Below, piece after piece: positions 34,819 through 42,963 of a stretch of DNA of 47,479 bases (positions are counted from its first letter, which is position 1; the number at the start of each line of letters is the position of its first letter). Location: contig DLMH01000135.1 in assembly GCA_002478115.1 (NCBI GenBank), positions 1-47,479 on the forward strand, read 5' to 3'. The stretch is from Candidatus Acidiferrum typicum. GTDB lineage: Bacteria > Acidobacteriota > Terriglobia > Acidiferrales > UBA7541. The notes under the pieces were generated by a model. The model was not told the DNA's origin. It worked only from the letters and a program-made list of their open reading frames with translations, and ran no database searches. The position numbers and the translations under genes are program-made.

Positions 34819-37095
34819 TTAGGTCAAAAACGGAACTTCATTCCGCTCCGGGGCTTCGATCCTAATCTCGGTAAGATCGGAAAGAAGATGCGCGGCCCAA
34901 CGGTAGATATTGTATTCGCGAATGGTTTTGCGCATGCGGGCTATGCGGGCGGACTGCTGCTCGGAGCTCAAGTCCAGGGCCTGGTAGATGGCCTCGGCGA
35001 GCTGCTGGACGTCGTAGGGATTGATGAGCAGAGCGTCGGTGAGTTCGTGCGCGGCTCCGGTAAACGAACTGAGGATCAGGGCACCTTGTTCATCCTCACG
35101 GGCAGCAATGAATTCCTTGGCAACGAGATTCATTCCGTCGTGAAGAGACGTGACCAGGCAAACCGAGGCAGCCCGGTAGAAACGGGCGATCTCCTGATGG
35201 GAGTGGTGCCGCAAGAGAAGAACAATGGGCTTCCAGTGGCCAACCTGAAACCGGTGGTTGATTCGTTCCGCTTCTGCATTGACCTCCTGGATAAATTGTT
35301 GATAGCGAGAGATGTCCGTGCGACTGGGAGCACCGATCTGCACCAGGGAGAAGCGGCGCTGGTAAGCAGGATGAAGCTCAAGGAAGCGTTCGACCCCGCG
35401 GAACCGTTCGATGATCCCTTTGGTGTAGTCCAGGCGATCGACACCGATAGCGAGAAGCGACGCTTCGATGCCCAACTCGGCACAAAGTACGCCGCGCTCC
35501 TCACCTGCACTGCGAGAAGGCTTCGCTTCGCCATTGGTTTTGGGAAATGCCACGCTGATGGGATACGGGCGTACGCGAGTGACATGGCCCTGGCGATTAA
35601 CGGCGAAGCGGTCCCACTCGGTCAAAGCTTCTAGGGCGTGATCCACCGTTTCCAAGAAATTGTTGCAGTGGGTCTGAATGTGAAAACCGATCAGGTCGGC
35701 TCCGAGTAAGCCTTCCAAAAGCTCGCGCTGCCAGGGGCAGATGCCGAACACTTCGGCGTTGGGCCAGGGAATATGCCAGAAAATCGCGACGGCCGCATCC
35801 GGGCGGGCTTCCTTCACCATCTTCGGCAGCAGTGCGAAGTGATAGTCCTGCGCAAGGAGAATGGGTGACTGCGCTCCTTTCATCTCTTCGAGGACGGCAT
35901 CGGCAAAGCGGCGGTTCACCCGCTGGTAATGAATCCAGTCATCCAGGCGAAAGGTCGGGCGCGTATGTGCGATGTGGCAGAGGGGCCACAAGCCTTCATT
36001 GGAAAACCCTTCGTAGTAACCGCTCTCCTCTTCCTCGGTGAGCCAAACGCGCCGCAGGGTATAGGTGGGGCGGTCAGGTGGAACCTGCAAATGATCGTGC
36101 TCATCAACAACTTCACGGTCGGCATTGCCGGAACCGTTGGCGATCCAAGTGCCATTACAAGCCTGAAGGACGGGCTCCAGGGCGGTGACGAGACCGCTGG
36201 CCGGGACGATCATTTGTATGGCCTTGTCTTTTTCGCGAAAAACGTGCATGTAGGGCTCGCGATTTGACACGACGAAGAGAGGCTTGGCGCCCAACTTGTT
36301 CCGCAGGCTGACGCGGAGGCGCTCTGCGGTCCAAACAGAAGATTGCGATTCGCGAAGTTGTGCCTCCTCCTGTGCTGCTGCTCGCGCGGTATTTAACGCA
36401 TGGGCGAGGTGCTTTACCTCGGTGTGGATCTGGTCGAACAATTCGCCTTTGGGAAGCTCAGAACTCGTATCGGAGGACCCGGCGCGCATGGTCACGAGCC
36501 ATTTTGCAGTGCGTGCGAGAGGCGCGGTGATGTTCCAGCGGACAAGAACGAACGCCAAAGCAGTAATCAGTATGGTTTGCAGAAGGGCGGTGAGAAGAGA
36601 GTCGCGGAGAGAGTGAGAGAGGCGTTCGTCGATATAACTCGTGTCAAAGATAACAAGCAAGGTGCCGGTCTGTTCTGTGTCGCGATGAAGTGGCAGCGCG
36701 TAAACGTACAGGGGAAGGCCAGCAACACTCAGAAAATCGGCCGCACCCGCGCCGAGTTTGTCGGAGCGGGCCGCGGTGTTAGGGCGTTCTTCGAAATACT
36801 GAGGATGGTCAGGAGTAATCGCCAGGACCTTACCGGAACGGTCGTAAATCGCAACTCCCAGGAGGTGTTCCCGCTGCCCGATTCGAGCAACCATCCGCTG
36901 AAGATTCTTGTCGGTGGCACGGCCGGGAACGGCCTCGACACTTTCCTGAAGAGTTTCCGCTAATGTGGCAGCGCGCCGGGAGAGATCGTTGTACAAACTG
37001 CGGCGCTGGGTGCGGTACTGGTAGCTGGCGTAGAGAAGAGAGACGAGAACGACACTGAAGGCGAGCGGCAGGACAAGTTTGAGTGTGGTGCGCAT
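34819..37095 (-). CDS. otsA: Membrane sensor/HAMP module fused to trehalose-6-phosphate synthase
   Basis: A 758-residue fusion. N-terminal part: a membrane helix (about 6-24, [19 protein letters not shown]), an extracytoplasmic region of about 140 residues with [17 protein letters not shown] as in Cache/PAS-like sensors, a second helix (about 165-186), and a HAMP-like linker with a coiled coil ([13 protein letters not shown]). From about residue 270 follows a complete GT20 domain: [51 protein letters not shown] and [11 protein letters not shown]. It should make trehalose-6-phosphate from UDP- or ADP-glucose and glucose-6-phosphate. The start is ATG 37095 with GGAGA seven bases upstream; a longer TTG start at 37137 is less likely. 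No trehalose-phosphatase gene is in the window. Control of the enzyme by the sensor is inference. Confidence 0.88.
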   Translation of the reverse strand: MRTTLKLVLPLAFSVVLVSLLYASYQYRTQRRSLYNDLSRRAATLAETLQESVEAVPGRATDKNLQRMVARIGQREHLLGVAIYDRSGKVLAITPDHPQYFEERPNTAARSDKLGAGAADFLSVAGLPLYVYALPLHRDTEQTGTLLVIFDTSYIDERLSHSLRDSLLTALLQTILITALAFVLVRWNITAPLARTAKWLVTMRAGSSDTSSELPKGELFDQIHTEVKHLAHALNTARAAAQEEAQLRESQSSVWTAERLRVSLRNKLGAKPLFVVSNREPYMHVFREKDKAIQMIVPASGLVTALEPVLQACNGTWIANGSGNADREVVDEHDHLQVPPDRPTYTLRRVWLTEEEESGYYEGFSNEGLWPLCHIAHTRPTFRLDDWIHYQRVNRRFADAVLEEMKGAQSPILLAQDYHFALLPKMVKEARPDAAVAIFWHIPWPNAEVFGICPWQRELLEGLLGADLIGFHIQTHCNNFLETVDHALEALTEWDRFAVNRQGHVTRVRPYPISVAFPKTNGEAKPSRSAGEERGVLCAELGIEASLLAIGVDRLDYTKGIIERFRGVERFLELHPAYQRRFSLVQIGAPSRTDISRYQQFIQEVNAEAERINHRFQVGHWKPIVLLLRHHSHQEIARFYRAASVCLVTSLHDGMNLVAKEFIAAREDEQGALILSSFTGAAHELTDALLINPYDVQQLAEAIYQALDLSSEQQSARIARMRKTIREYNIYRWAAHLLSDLTEIRIEAPERNEVPFLT

Positions 37096-37259
37096 GCGGC
37101 TGTCTCCACGGCTGGTTGCCCTTCGCTGTTCAATCAAGCGGCCGGAAATGTACGGACGAAGAACTGATCGTAGTGGTTTACAACGCCGTGTAAGATCGCG
37201 AAGCGGCCATCGCCACTACATCCAGGACCCGCCAGAAAGTACAAGAATCCTAGGTCACG

Positions 37260-37481
37260 TCACAGACGCAATCCGGCGAATAGGTACAAGACCAACAGGA
37301 TGATCAGGACCAGCCCGACAATCCCTACGCCCCTGAGGGCCACGGTAACTTCACTTGGGCGGGGAAGCTGCTGTGGCCCCTTTTCATCATCCCGTTGAAG
37401 CAGCAGCTGACTTCTGTTCCGTTTCTTCCCAGACCCGCACCATCTTGGTGCTCTTAGATGCCCGTAAGTCCTTCGCAACAT
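37260..37481 (-). CDS. Possible small single-pass membrane protein
   Basis: The last half of this frame reads GVGIVGLVLIILLVLYLF followed by a short basic tail, a good membrane helix. The start is unclear: the ORF's formal start lies inside the neighbouring small gene, and no ribosome-binding site stands out. A shorter version starting at a GTG near 37344 is possible. It precedes the OtsA fusion gene by about 165 bases. Function unknown. Confidence 0.35.
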   Translation of the reverse strand: MLRRTYGHLRAPRWCGSGKKRNRSQLLLQRDDEKGPQQLPRPSEVTVALRGVGIVGLVLIILLVLYLFAGLRL

Positions 37482-37599
37482 CGCGCCAGATGTCAGCCTG
37501 AGATATTTCCGATGGTGGCATCAGGTCAGCTTCTGCTTCCAAAGTTTCGGCCACAAAATCATCCACACGCACCAATCGTGGTTTTATGTCTTGCTGCAT
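37387..37599 (-). CDS. Small acidic hypothetical protein
   Basis: A 70-residue protein rich in Glu, Asp and Lys, without a membrane segment. It starts at ATG 37599 with GAGGTG seven bases upstream. Visible pieces are RLVRVDDFVAETLEAEADL and DIWRDVAKDLRASKST. I recognise no family. The good start signal and even composition support translation. It may form the first gene of the trehalose transcript, but about 290 bases separate it from the OtsA fusion. Confidence 0.5.
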   Translation of the reverse strand: MQQDIKPRLVRVDDFVAETLEAEADLMPPSEISQADIWRDVAKDLRASKSTKMVRVWEETEQKSAAASTG

Positions 37600-37725
37600 A
37601 CTGCACCTCTGTGCGCATTCTACGCCAACGTACCCACGGTTTAAACACTGGTTTTTTCAACTTCTGATTCATCCTAGATTCACAAAATAACAATGCAGTC
37701 TACTGAACGGAGGAACCGCGGGCCG

Positions 37726-37932
37726 TCAGTAAGCGATGACGCGACGATTGCCCACAAACATCTGATTCTGGGCATCGAAACTCACGAAAACAGAATGCGT
37801 AAAATCAGCTACTTGTGGAGCGACGAAACTTGGGGTTTTGGGGCCGCTCTTGGGGTGGTTCCGTGGGACCAACCTATCGGGCAACGGCGGATTGGTACTT
37901 GATTGGTCGAAATTGAGTCCTCCACGAGCGCA
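37726..37932 (-). pseudogene. Possible C-terminal gene remnant
   Basis: A 68-codon open frame with no start codon of its own, bounded by stops. It reads like real protein (LPDRLVPRNHPKSG, SFVAPQVADFTHSVFVSF, MFVGNRRVIAY, then TGA). It ends close to the edge of the duplicated GH15 block at 37955, so it may be the tail of a gene broken when that region was rearranged. Family not recognised. The rest of 37600-37954 shows nothing else. Confidence 0.25.
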
Positions 37933-37954
37933 TCAACGTTTAAGTGGACGCCAA

Positions 37955-38616
37955 ACCGGACAACTTCGTTCCAGTACCCACATGGACGGCTCCCGCGTTT
38001 CGGAAACTGACCCACCTTGAATAGTCGACTGGAGCACCGGGCGAGGAATCTCCCTCTCTACGCTTAAACGCCCGCCCCCAGCTTCACTTTCACGGATCGC
38101 TCCAACAAGTGCAGAGCCAGCGCCTGGTTTGCCTGCGTCCACAAGAGCGGCGTGTGATCGTTGGGGACATATTCCCCATCTTTCAGGAAGTACAGTTCGG
38201 GGCAACCTCCCGTCGGCGTCAATTGCCGCAAGGAGCGGTTGAAAAAGTAAACTTGCCTGCGAAAACTCTCTGCGTCCGAAGGGTTCGCCAGAAAGCGCTC
38301 GCCGTAAATGATGGAGAGCTGCGGATCGAAGATGCACCACTGGGCCTCGCAACCCGGCTGCAGAAGCGCGTCCCGGTAGGCCATCCGTTCGCTGAAGTCG
38401 CTGCTCATCTGGCCCGGCGCAAACCATTGATCGTAATCCTGACAAAAATAGGAATCGCCGGCATAACGCTTGATGCCGATCTCGCCCTTGAGCCGCGCCT
38501 GCACCAGACTGAGGATGGCGTCTTGCGCCGCAAGTTCCCGCACAACGCGCAACGGGTGAATCAAGGAGAGCAAGGCGGAATCCGCGAGCCGCTCCGGCGG
38601 CGCCTCAAACGGCAGC
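37955..38616 (-). repeat. 662-bp duplicated block, copy within the full-length GH15 gene
   Basis: Matches 13153-13814 end to end in the same orientation without a length difference. It covers the GH15 stop codon, about 110 bases beyond it, and the last 185 codons. The two copies are direct repeats bracketing about 24 kb that includes the hydrogenase island. Confidence 0.85.
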
Positions 38617-39401
38617 GTGGCATCGAGCCGCGCGCGCCCCTTCGCGATCAAGTGGTCCAGCCTCGCCAGCCTTTCTGGAGGCGCGGAAACATCGTCCCCG
38701 TTCTCGCGCTTGTCAGGCGAGCGCAGGTTCTCCCGCATTTCTTCCAGTCCCGCCACAACGGCGCCGACACTCGAATTGCGAATCGCAAGTCCTTCTTCCC
38801 ACGCCCCGCTGTCCCTATCCTGCCAATACTCGATGGCCTCAAAGTAGCGCGGAAGAAGCTCGTAGGTTTCCCAATCCGCGGCGGTCAGCGGAAGCGCGCC
38901 GGAGTTCGCGAGAACGAATCGAAACCACAGCGCCAGTCCCAGCGCGTCGTTTTGCGCGTGCGGCCACTTTTCCGGGAGCTCGCCGAGCGCCTGTGCCGCG
39001 AAGCGGATGTGCGGGCGGCGCTGCACATCGTCTTTCAGCAGGCGGGAGGTGTCATTAATAATGTCCAGGAAGCGCGGCCGCTGCCTGGCAAAAAATTGCG
39101 AGAGGCCTTGCATGCAGGCGATGGCGGGTGCAAGTTCTCCGCGCAATCGGAACGAATTCGCCACCAGCACATTGTCCCGGACCCAGACGTTGTGATAACC
39201 CGAAACGCTATTCGCGCCAGGCGCGGCCGTGGCCGCGAACAACCCGTGCTCCACCGGCAGGATCGCATGCGTGCCGTGGGCTTCCAGCGTTTCCCGGATC
39301 TTTGCGAGACTCTCCGGTGTATATTCCTCGGCAATCAAGTATTGCAAAAGCCCGTCCTGGGGCATCGATGCCGCCTTCCCTGCCTGCGTGGTATCGGGCA
39401 T
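38064..39401 (-). CDS. GH15-like glycosidase (glucoamylase/phosphorylase-kinase-alpha fold)
   Basis: A 445-residue (alpha/alpha)6-barrel protein, cytoplasmic (no signal peptide). Visible features are GYHNVWVRDNVLVANS near residue 70, typical of GH15 and phosphorylase-kinase-alpha-like proteins, then NDALGLALWF and DSALLSLIHPLRVV. The C-terminus has GDSYFCQDYDQWF and WCIFDPQLSIIYGERF. Members act on alpha-glucans or trehalose; being upstream of the trehalose genes on the same strand suggests a role in that pathway, but 465 bases separate it from the next gene. Its 3' part is duplicated at 13153-13814, and a decayed third fragment lies at 10164. The start at 39401 has no strong ribosome-binding site; Met13 is an alternative. 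Confidence 0.75.
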   Translation of the reverse strand: MPDTTQAGKAASMPQDGLLQYLIAEEYTPESLAKIRETLEAHGTHAILPVEHGLFAATAAPGANSVSGYHNVWVRDNVLVANSFRLRGELAPAIACMQGLSQFFARQRPRFLDIINDTSRLLKDDVQRRPHIRFAAQALGELPEKWPHAQNDALGLALWFRFVLANSGALPLTAADWETYELLPRYFEAIEYWQDRDSGAWEEGLAIRNSSVGAVVAGLEEMRENLRSPDKRENGDDVSAPPERLARLDHLIAKGRARLDATLPFEAPPERLADSALLSLIHPLRVVRELAAQDAILSLVQARLKGEIGIKRYAGDSYFCQDYDQWFAPGQMSSDFSERMAYRDALLQPGCEAQWCIFDPQLSIIYGERFLANPSDAESFRRQVYFFNRSLRQLTPTGGCPELYFLKDGEYVPNDHTPLLWTQANQALALHLLERSVKVKLGAGV

Positions 39402-39653
39402 TTTTCACCGACAGGGAATTCTATCGCACTCGTGCTCCGCGCTCATCCAGAGATCGCCATCGGAAGTGAGCGTACAGACAGCAGCTCTATGACGGCGGCG
39501 TCACGTGTGTCCAACTGACAATTGCCGGGAACAAAACATGGCGCGGCGGTGTCTGAAACATAGTAGTGGTTCCCGTCGTATCTTCAGGTGAGAGGCACGC
39601 TGTACGGGCTCGATAGTTGCGCGCCATCTGCTTCCCCGAGGAGCGCCGGGTGC

Positions 39654-39989
39654 ATGAACACTGAGGGATTAGGGCCGCGAGGGCTGGACCGCCGCAGGGC
39701 CCCGCGTTTTCGCTACCAGGCTCATCTCGAGATCGAATGGGGTTCCGCCCGGCTGAAAGCCCGCACGCGGGACATCAGCGCCGGTGGGATGTTCATCGAA
39801 TCGGAAGATGTGCTTTGGGTGGGCGCGGGCTTCCGCGCGCGAATCGCCATGGAGCGGCCTTTTTGGCTGGATTGTTCGGTGAAGCGCGTCGAGCCCGGCC
39901 TCGGCATGGGCGTCACCTTCGCGCTTGCCGAAGAGCAGAGCCAGCAGCATTTCCAGGATCTGCTCGCGAAACTCGCGGCGGCATCCTAA
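39654..39989 (+). CDS. PilZ domain protein (c-di-GMP binding)
   Basis: A 111-residue single-domain PilZ protein. The two ligand-binding motifs are RRAPR (the R-x3-R loop) and DISAGG (D-x-S-x2-G), followed by the usual beta-barrel strands and a C-terminal helix. All key residues are present, so it should bind c-di-GMP. The start is ATG 39654 with GAGGAG ten bases upstream; the longer frame from 39588 is less likely. It stands before the zinc-ribbon membrane protein gene. Its target cannot be told from context. Confidence 0.8.
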   Translation: MNTEGLGPRGLDRRRAPRFRYQAHLEIEWGSARLKARTRDISAGGMFIESEDVLWVGAGFRARIAMERPFWLDCSVKRVEPGLGMGVTFALAEEQSQQHFQDLLAKLAAAS

Positions 39990-39994
39990 AGCCG

Positions 39995-40000
39995 TATACT
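39995..40000 (+). promoter_or_regulatory. -10 box TATACT seven bases before a start codon
   Basis: TATACT ends seven bases before the ATG at 40008, so transcription would begin at or next to the start codon. No -35 element is evident. Confidence 0.4.
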
Positions 40001-40007
40001 AAAGTTC

Positions 40008-40601
40008 ATGACTCGTTGCCTGGATTGCGGTGCAGTGCGCACTTCAGATCAGTGTCCCGTTTGCGGGTTAACCTCCGCCGCCGCGGAACTCGTCTTCCGC
40101 CGCCGCTTGCTGCTGCAGACGGGAATCTTCCTCACCGGTTCGCTCCTCTTTCCTTATGTCAGCCAGATTTACGCTCCGCTGGACCTGGACGCGATGCTGG
40201 TGTTCTTCGGCGTGGTCTTCTTCCTGGCGCTGACGCTGGCGGTATTCCTGGAGCGCCGCGCGCACGCGCGCCAGGAAATCGAGTTCCTGAAGCGCCTGTT
40301 CACGGGATTAATCCCAATACCTTTCATCCTGTCGACCGCGCTTTTCCTGAACGGCAGGCTGGATTCGCCGAAGAATGTGACCTATCACACGGCGATCGTT
40401 GACAGCCGCTATCAGATGAAAGGGGTAGTGCGGGGCACGCGGCGGTTGTTTGTGCCGTCGTGGCGCGCAGGACACCGCTACGAGCGGCTGGCGGTGGATT
40501 TGGATGATTTTGACCGCTTCCGCCCGGGCGACAAGATTGTGGTTGGCGCCGAGCCGGGAGCGCTGGGCATACCGTGGTTTTACGGCGTCTATCGCCAATA
40601 A
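40008..40601 (+). CDS. Zinc-ribbon membrane protein, unknown function
   Basis: A 197-residue protein that begins with a zinc ribbon (CLDCG and CPVCG, cysteines at 4, 7, 16 and 19). It is followed by two or three membrane helices (LLQTGIFLTGSLLFPYV, MLVFFGVVFFLALTLAVFL, LFTGLIPIPFILSTALFL) and a beta-rich C-terminal domain of about 85 residues ending in GIPWFYGVYRQ, probably outside. I do not recognise a named family. No Shine-Dalgarno sequence precedes the ATG; the -10 box suggests a leaderless mRNA. Confidence 0.7.
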   Translation: MTRCLDCGAVRTSDQCPVCGLTSAAAELVFRRRLLLQTGIFLTGSLLFPYVSQIYAPLDLDAMLVFFGVVFFLALTLAVFLERRAHARQEIEFLKRLFTGLIPIPFILSTALFLNGRLDSPKNVTYHTAIVDSRYQMKGVVRGTRRLFVPSWRAGHRYERLAVDLDDFDRFRPGDKIVVGAEPGALGIPWFYGVYRQ

Positions 40602-40693
40602 TTCCCAGAAACGAAACCGGCAATTTCAGCCTGAATTCCAGACTTGACCAATTGCAGGCGAGCGCATCTTGTTTTGTTTCCTTCGACTGTAGT

Positions 40694-40728
40694 GGGAAAA
40701 TCCAACTTCACCGAAGTTGGATCTTCCC
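40694..40728. terminator. Strong hairpin between convergent genes
   Basis: GGGAAAATCCAACTTC (40694-40709) pairs with GAAGTTGGATCTTCCC (40713-40728) with one mismatch and a three-base loop. It lies between convergent genes ending at 40601 and 40828. There is no clear T-run on either side, so it may act as a transcript-end stabiliser or a bidirectional terminator. Confidence 0.5.
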
Positions 40729-40751
40729 TCATCGTCCAACTCGAAAAATTC

Positions 40752-40804
40752 GTCATTCCGACCGGAGGGACGGCGCTTTTGGCCGTCCCGGAGCGGAGGA
40801 ATCC
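40752..40804. repeat. GTCATTCCG-type palindromic repeat, family C
   Basis: It begins GTCATTCCG and ends GGAGGAATCCC, with an inner stem GGGACGGC/GCCGTCCC. Such elements recur widely in bacterial intergenic DNA (recalled). Related ends occur at 8861-8891 and, translated as SEAKDL, in the helicase gene. Confidence 0.5.
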
Positions 40805-40827
40805 CTCTGCAACTTCGGATTCCAGGC

Positions 40828-41286
40828 TCAGTAGATGGGGCGGCCGTTGATGTCAAACGGCAGTTGCAGCTCCAGGAAGTGGCCGTCCTTGCCAAGACGG
40901 AAGCGCAATCGTTGCATGCGGCCGATATTGCGGTCCGTCCAATCGGGCGTGTGAATGGGATTATCGGGAAGATCGGCGAAAGACCAGGAAACGGTTTCCC
41001 CCTGAATGGTGAGTTTCTGCGGATCCAGATCGTAGACCTCCTCTTCCTCCACGTCGATAAACAGGTAGCGCTTCCAGAGGCGCACCAGCAGCAGGCCCTT
41101 CCTCTCGCAATGGTAAATGTTCCAGGAATTCGGAGCTTCGTCGTTGAACCGCAGAATGGCGAATGGCAGCGGCTTCCAGGTGTATTTCCTGGCAGCTTCG
41201 TTTTGCGCCGGCGCGAAGAAAGCGCACGAAAGACAAATGGCGAGGGCAGCGGCAACTCGCGCAAGCCAGCGGAACTGCGCGCTCAT
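40828..41286 (-). CDS. Small secreted protein of unknown function
   Basis: A 152-residue protein with a clear signal peptide (MSAQFRWLARV, then AAALAICLSCAFFAPAQ). The mature part is rich in beta-strand residues and acidic and aromatic groups (WNIYHCERKGLLLVRLW, FIDVEEEEVYDL, LQLPFDINGRP). The ATG at 41286 overlaps the stop of the DinB fragment (ATGA). A much longer open frame runs through upstream, but its sequence there is the wrong frame of other genes. Family not recognised. Confidence 0.65.
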   Translation of the reverse strand: MSAQFRWLARVAAALAICLSCAFFAPAQNEAARKYTWKPLPFAILRFNDEAPNSWNIYHCERKGLLLVRLWKRYLFIDVEEEEVYDLDPQKLTIQGETVSWSFADLPDNPIHTPDWTDRNIGRMQRLRFRLGKDGHFLELQLPFDINGRPIY

Positions 41287-41519
41287 CTGCTGCAGCCGCA
41301 GTCGCGCCACAGGGCGCCCAATTCCCACAGGCCAAAGCCAACTTTGGGCGGAACTGGGTGCCCCACCTGGCGCGCGAGCATGGAGATTTGTCCACGGTGG
41401 TGCGCATCGTGGGCGAGCAGGTAGCCGACGAAGGTGACCACGATGGGAAATGTCTCGAGCAGGGGTTTCTTGTACTCGATGCTCGAAGCCTTGGAGGCGG
41501 GCGCAGGTGCGGTCTTCAT
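41283..41519 (-). pseudogene. C-terminal half of a DinB-family protein
   Basis: The frame holds the C-terminal part of a DinB/YfiT-like four-helix metalloprotein: FVGYLLAHDAHHRGQISML contains the histidine pair that completes the metal site, followed by the usual short tail. Complete members are about 150-170 residues with an N-terminal helix carrying the first metal histidine; only 78 residues remain here from ATG 41519. The missing N-terminus is not found in another frame upstream. Probably a decayed gene, although it is still translationally coupled to the secreted protein after it. Confidence 0.55.
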
Positions 41520-41672
41520 CTTTGGAAACCTCGCGTGGAGTCCATGCAAAAGTGTACGACAGGAGGGGAAGAAGTAGCGAGCGGGAGCGGCACCCCCGGG
41601 AAGCGCAGGCTGTGCAAGCGCCGCCAGCGCCCAGCGCATGCCTGCGGCGCAGATACGAGACGGGGAACTCTA

Positions 41673-41678
41673 TATAAT
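41673..41678 (+). promoter_or_regulatory. Consensus -10 box TATAAT five bases before a start codon
   Basis: TATAAT ends five bases before the ATG of the YihY/BrkB gene, so transcription should start at about that ATG. No -35 element is recognised. Confidence 0.5.
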
Positions 41679-41683
41679 GCAAG

Positions 41684-42514
41684 ATGAACGGTGCGAGGCA
41701 TAACTTGACGACGAAGATGTGGCGTGTGGTTGCGCGGGTCTTTCCGCGATGCAGCGTGATCTCACAGGCGATCGCGTTCAACCTCTTTCTGGCCTTTTTC
41801 CCAACATTACTCCTGGCGGTGTGGTTTGCGTCCAGTTGGATCGGCAGCAAAACCGCCCTGCTCGATACGATTCGTAATTTCACGGAGTTTCTGCCGCCGG
41901 GCAGCCAGGGGATCGTGACGGACTTCCTGGCGCGGCGCGGACCCGACGTATGGAAATTTGCGCTGCTCGGCTGGGCGGGGACACTGTTTGGCGGGTCGCA
42001 GGTGATGAAGCAGCTCATGGACGGGATCCACCTGATTTACGGGGATGATGAGCGCCTCGACTTTTTGCACCGCCAGTTCCGCGGCCTGCTGCTGTTGCTG
42101 ATCACCATTGCCCCGATCCTGGCGGCGGGAATCCTGGGGGTGTTTGGGAGGCCGCTGCGGAGATGGTTCACGCTGCAATTGGGGGATAGGGTGTCGATCC
42201 ACGGTTTGTGGCTGGTGTTTTTCCCGGCGACGGCGATGGTGTTGGCGATGCTGGCGCTCACGGTCATCTATTGGGTGGCGCGCCCGAAGGAGAAGAGTTT
42301 GCACCACGTGCTGCCCGGGGCCATGCTGGCGACACTGCTGTGGTGGCTGGTGAACGTCCTTTTTGGCGTTTATGTGCGGCGCGTGCCATACAGCGTGGTC
42401 TATGGCGGTCTGGCGGCGGTGATCGGTTTGCTCATCTGGATGCAAATTTCGGCGGTCATCGTGTTTTTGGGTGCGGCGTGGAATGCAGAGCAGGCGGTGG
42501 GAAGGAAGCGGTAA
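41684..42514 (+). CDS. YihY/BrkB-family inner-membrane protein
   Basis: A 276-residue protein with six predicted helices typical of the YihY (formerly RNase BN/BrkB) family. Helix 1 lies around AIAFNLFLAFFPTLLLAVWF; also visible are GTLFGGSQVMKQLMDGIHLIY, LLLLLITIAPILAAGILGVF and the final GLLIWMQISAVIVFLGAAWNAE. The family is widespread; a transport role is suggested but not proven. The ATG at 41684 is placed by a TATAAT five bases upstream; Met12 (41717) is the next option if the mRNA is not leaderless. Length is normal. Confidence 0.85.
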   Translation: MNGARHNLTTKMWRVVARVFPRCSVISQAIAFNLFLAFFPTLLLAVWFASSWIGSKTALLDTIRNFTEFLPPGSQGIVTDFLARRGPDVWKFALLGWAGTLFGGSQVMKQLMDGIHLIYGDDERLDFLHRQFRGLLLLLITIAPILAAGILGVFGRPLRRWFTLQLGDRVSIHGLWLVFFPATAMVLAMLALTVIYWVARPKEKSLHHVLPGAMLATLLWWLVNVLFGVYVRRVPYSVVYGGLAAVIGLLIWMQISAVIVFLGAAWNAEQAVGRKR

Positions 42515-42569
42515 AGAGGAACAACTCACCGCCGGTAACACTGGCGCAGAAAAAGGAGCAGTGGCGGAA

Positions 42570-42800
42570 GTGAAACGCGTTGAGGTGGAGTGCTACGCGG
42601 GGTATCGCGCGGACGAACGGCCGGTGCGCGTGCGGCTGGGCCAGGAAACGCTGGAGGTGGCCGAAGTGGAAGACCGCTGGTATTCACCGGGAGAGACGTT
42701 TTTTCGTGTGCGCCTCGCGAACGGAGACCGCTATGTGTTGCGCCACGTGGAAGCGCAGGATACTTGGAGTCTCGAGGGATTCCGCAGCGGGGCGAATTAA
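42570..42800 (+). CDS. Small conserved hypothetical protein
   Basis: A 76-residue, beta-rich soluble protein (VEVECYAGYRADERPVRVRL, ETFFRVRLANGDRYVLRH). The GTG at 42570 has AAAAGGAG eleven bases upstream; GTG 42561 in the same frame is too close to it. The gene begins 55 bases after the YihY gene, probably on the same transcript. I do not recognise a named family. Confidence 0.55.
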   Translation: MKRVEVECYAGYRADERPVRVRLGQETLEVAEVEDRWYSPGETFFRVRLANGDRYVLRHVEAQDTWSLEGFRSGAN

Positions 42801-42963
42801 CGGCAATGCAATGGGTGCGGTGAAGCGCCTCGGAACTGGGCATAATGACGTTAGGACAGCCACTAACGTGAGCGTATAGTCAAGAGGTCCCCCCATCAAT
42901 CAGGCGGCCTGAAGGGGATGGCGGGGCTCGACGGATAGGTCGCGAGAAGGGGCAAGGGAAGGG

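Noticed and set aside
33287..35634. Plus-strand ORFs opposite the trehalose genes
   Set aside because: The minus-strand proteins show clear TreT, DUF5752 and GT20 motifs; the plus-strand frames are shadows.
40828..42018. 396-codon version of the small secreted protein
   Set aside because: Only the last 152 codons are sensible. The frame upstream crosses the DinB fragment and the opposite YihY gene, and a clean signal peptide starts at 41286.
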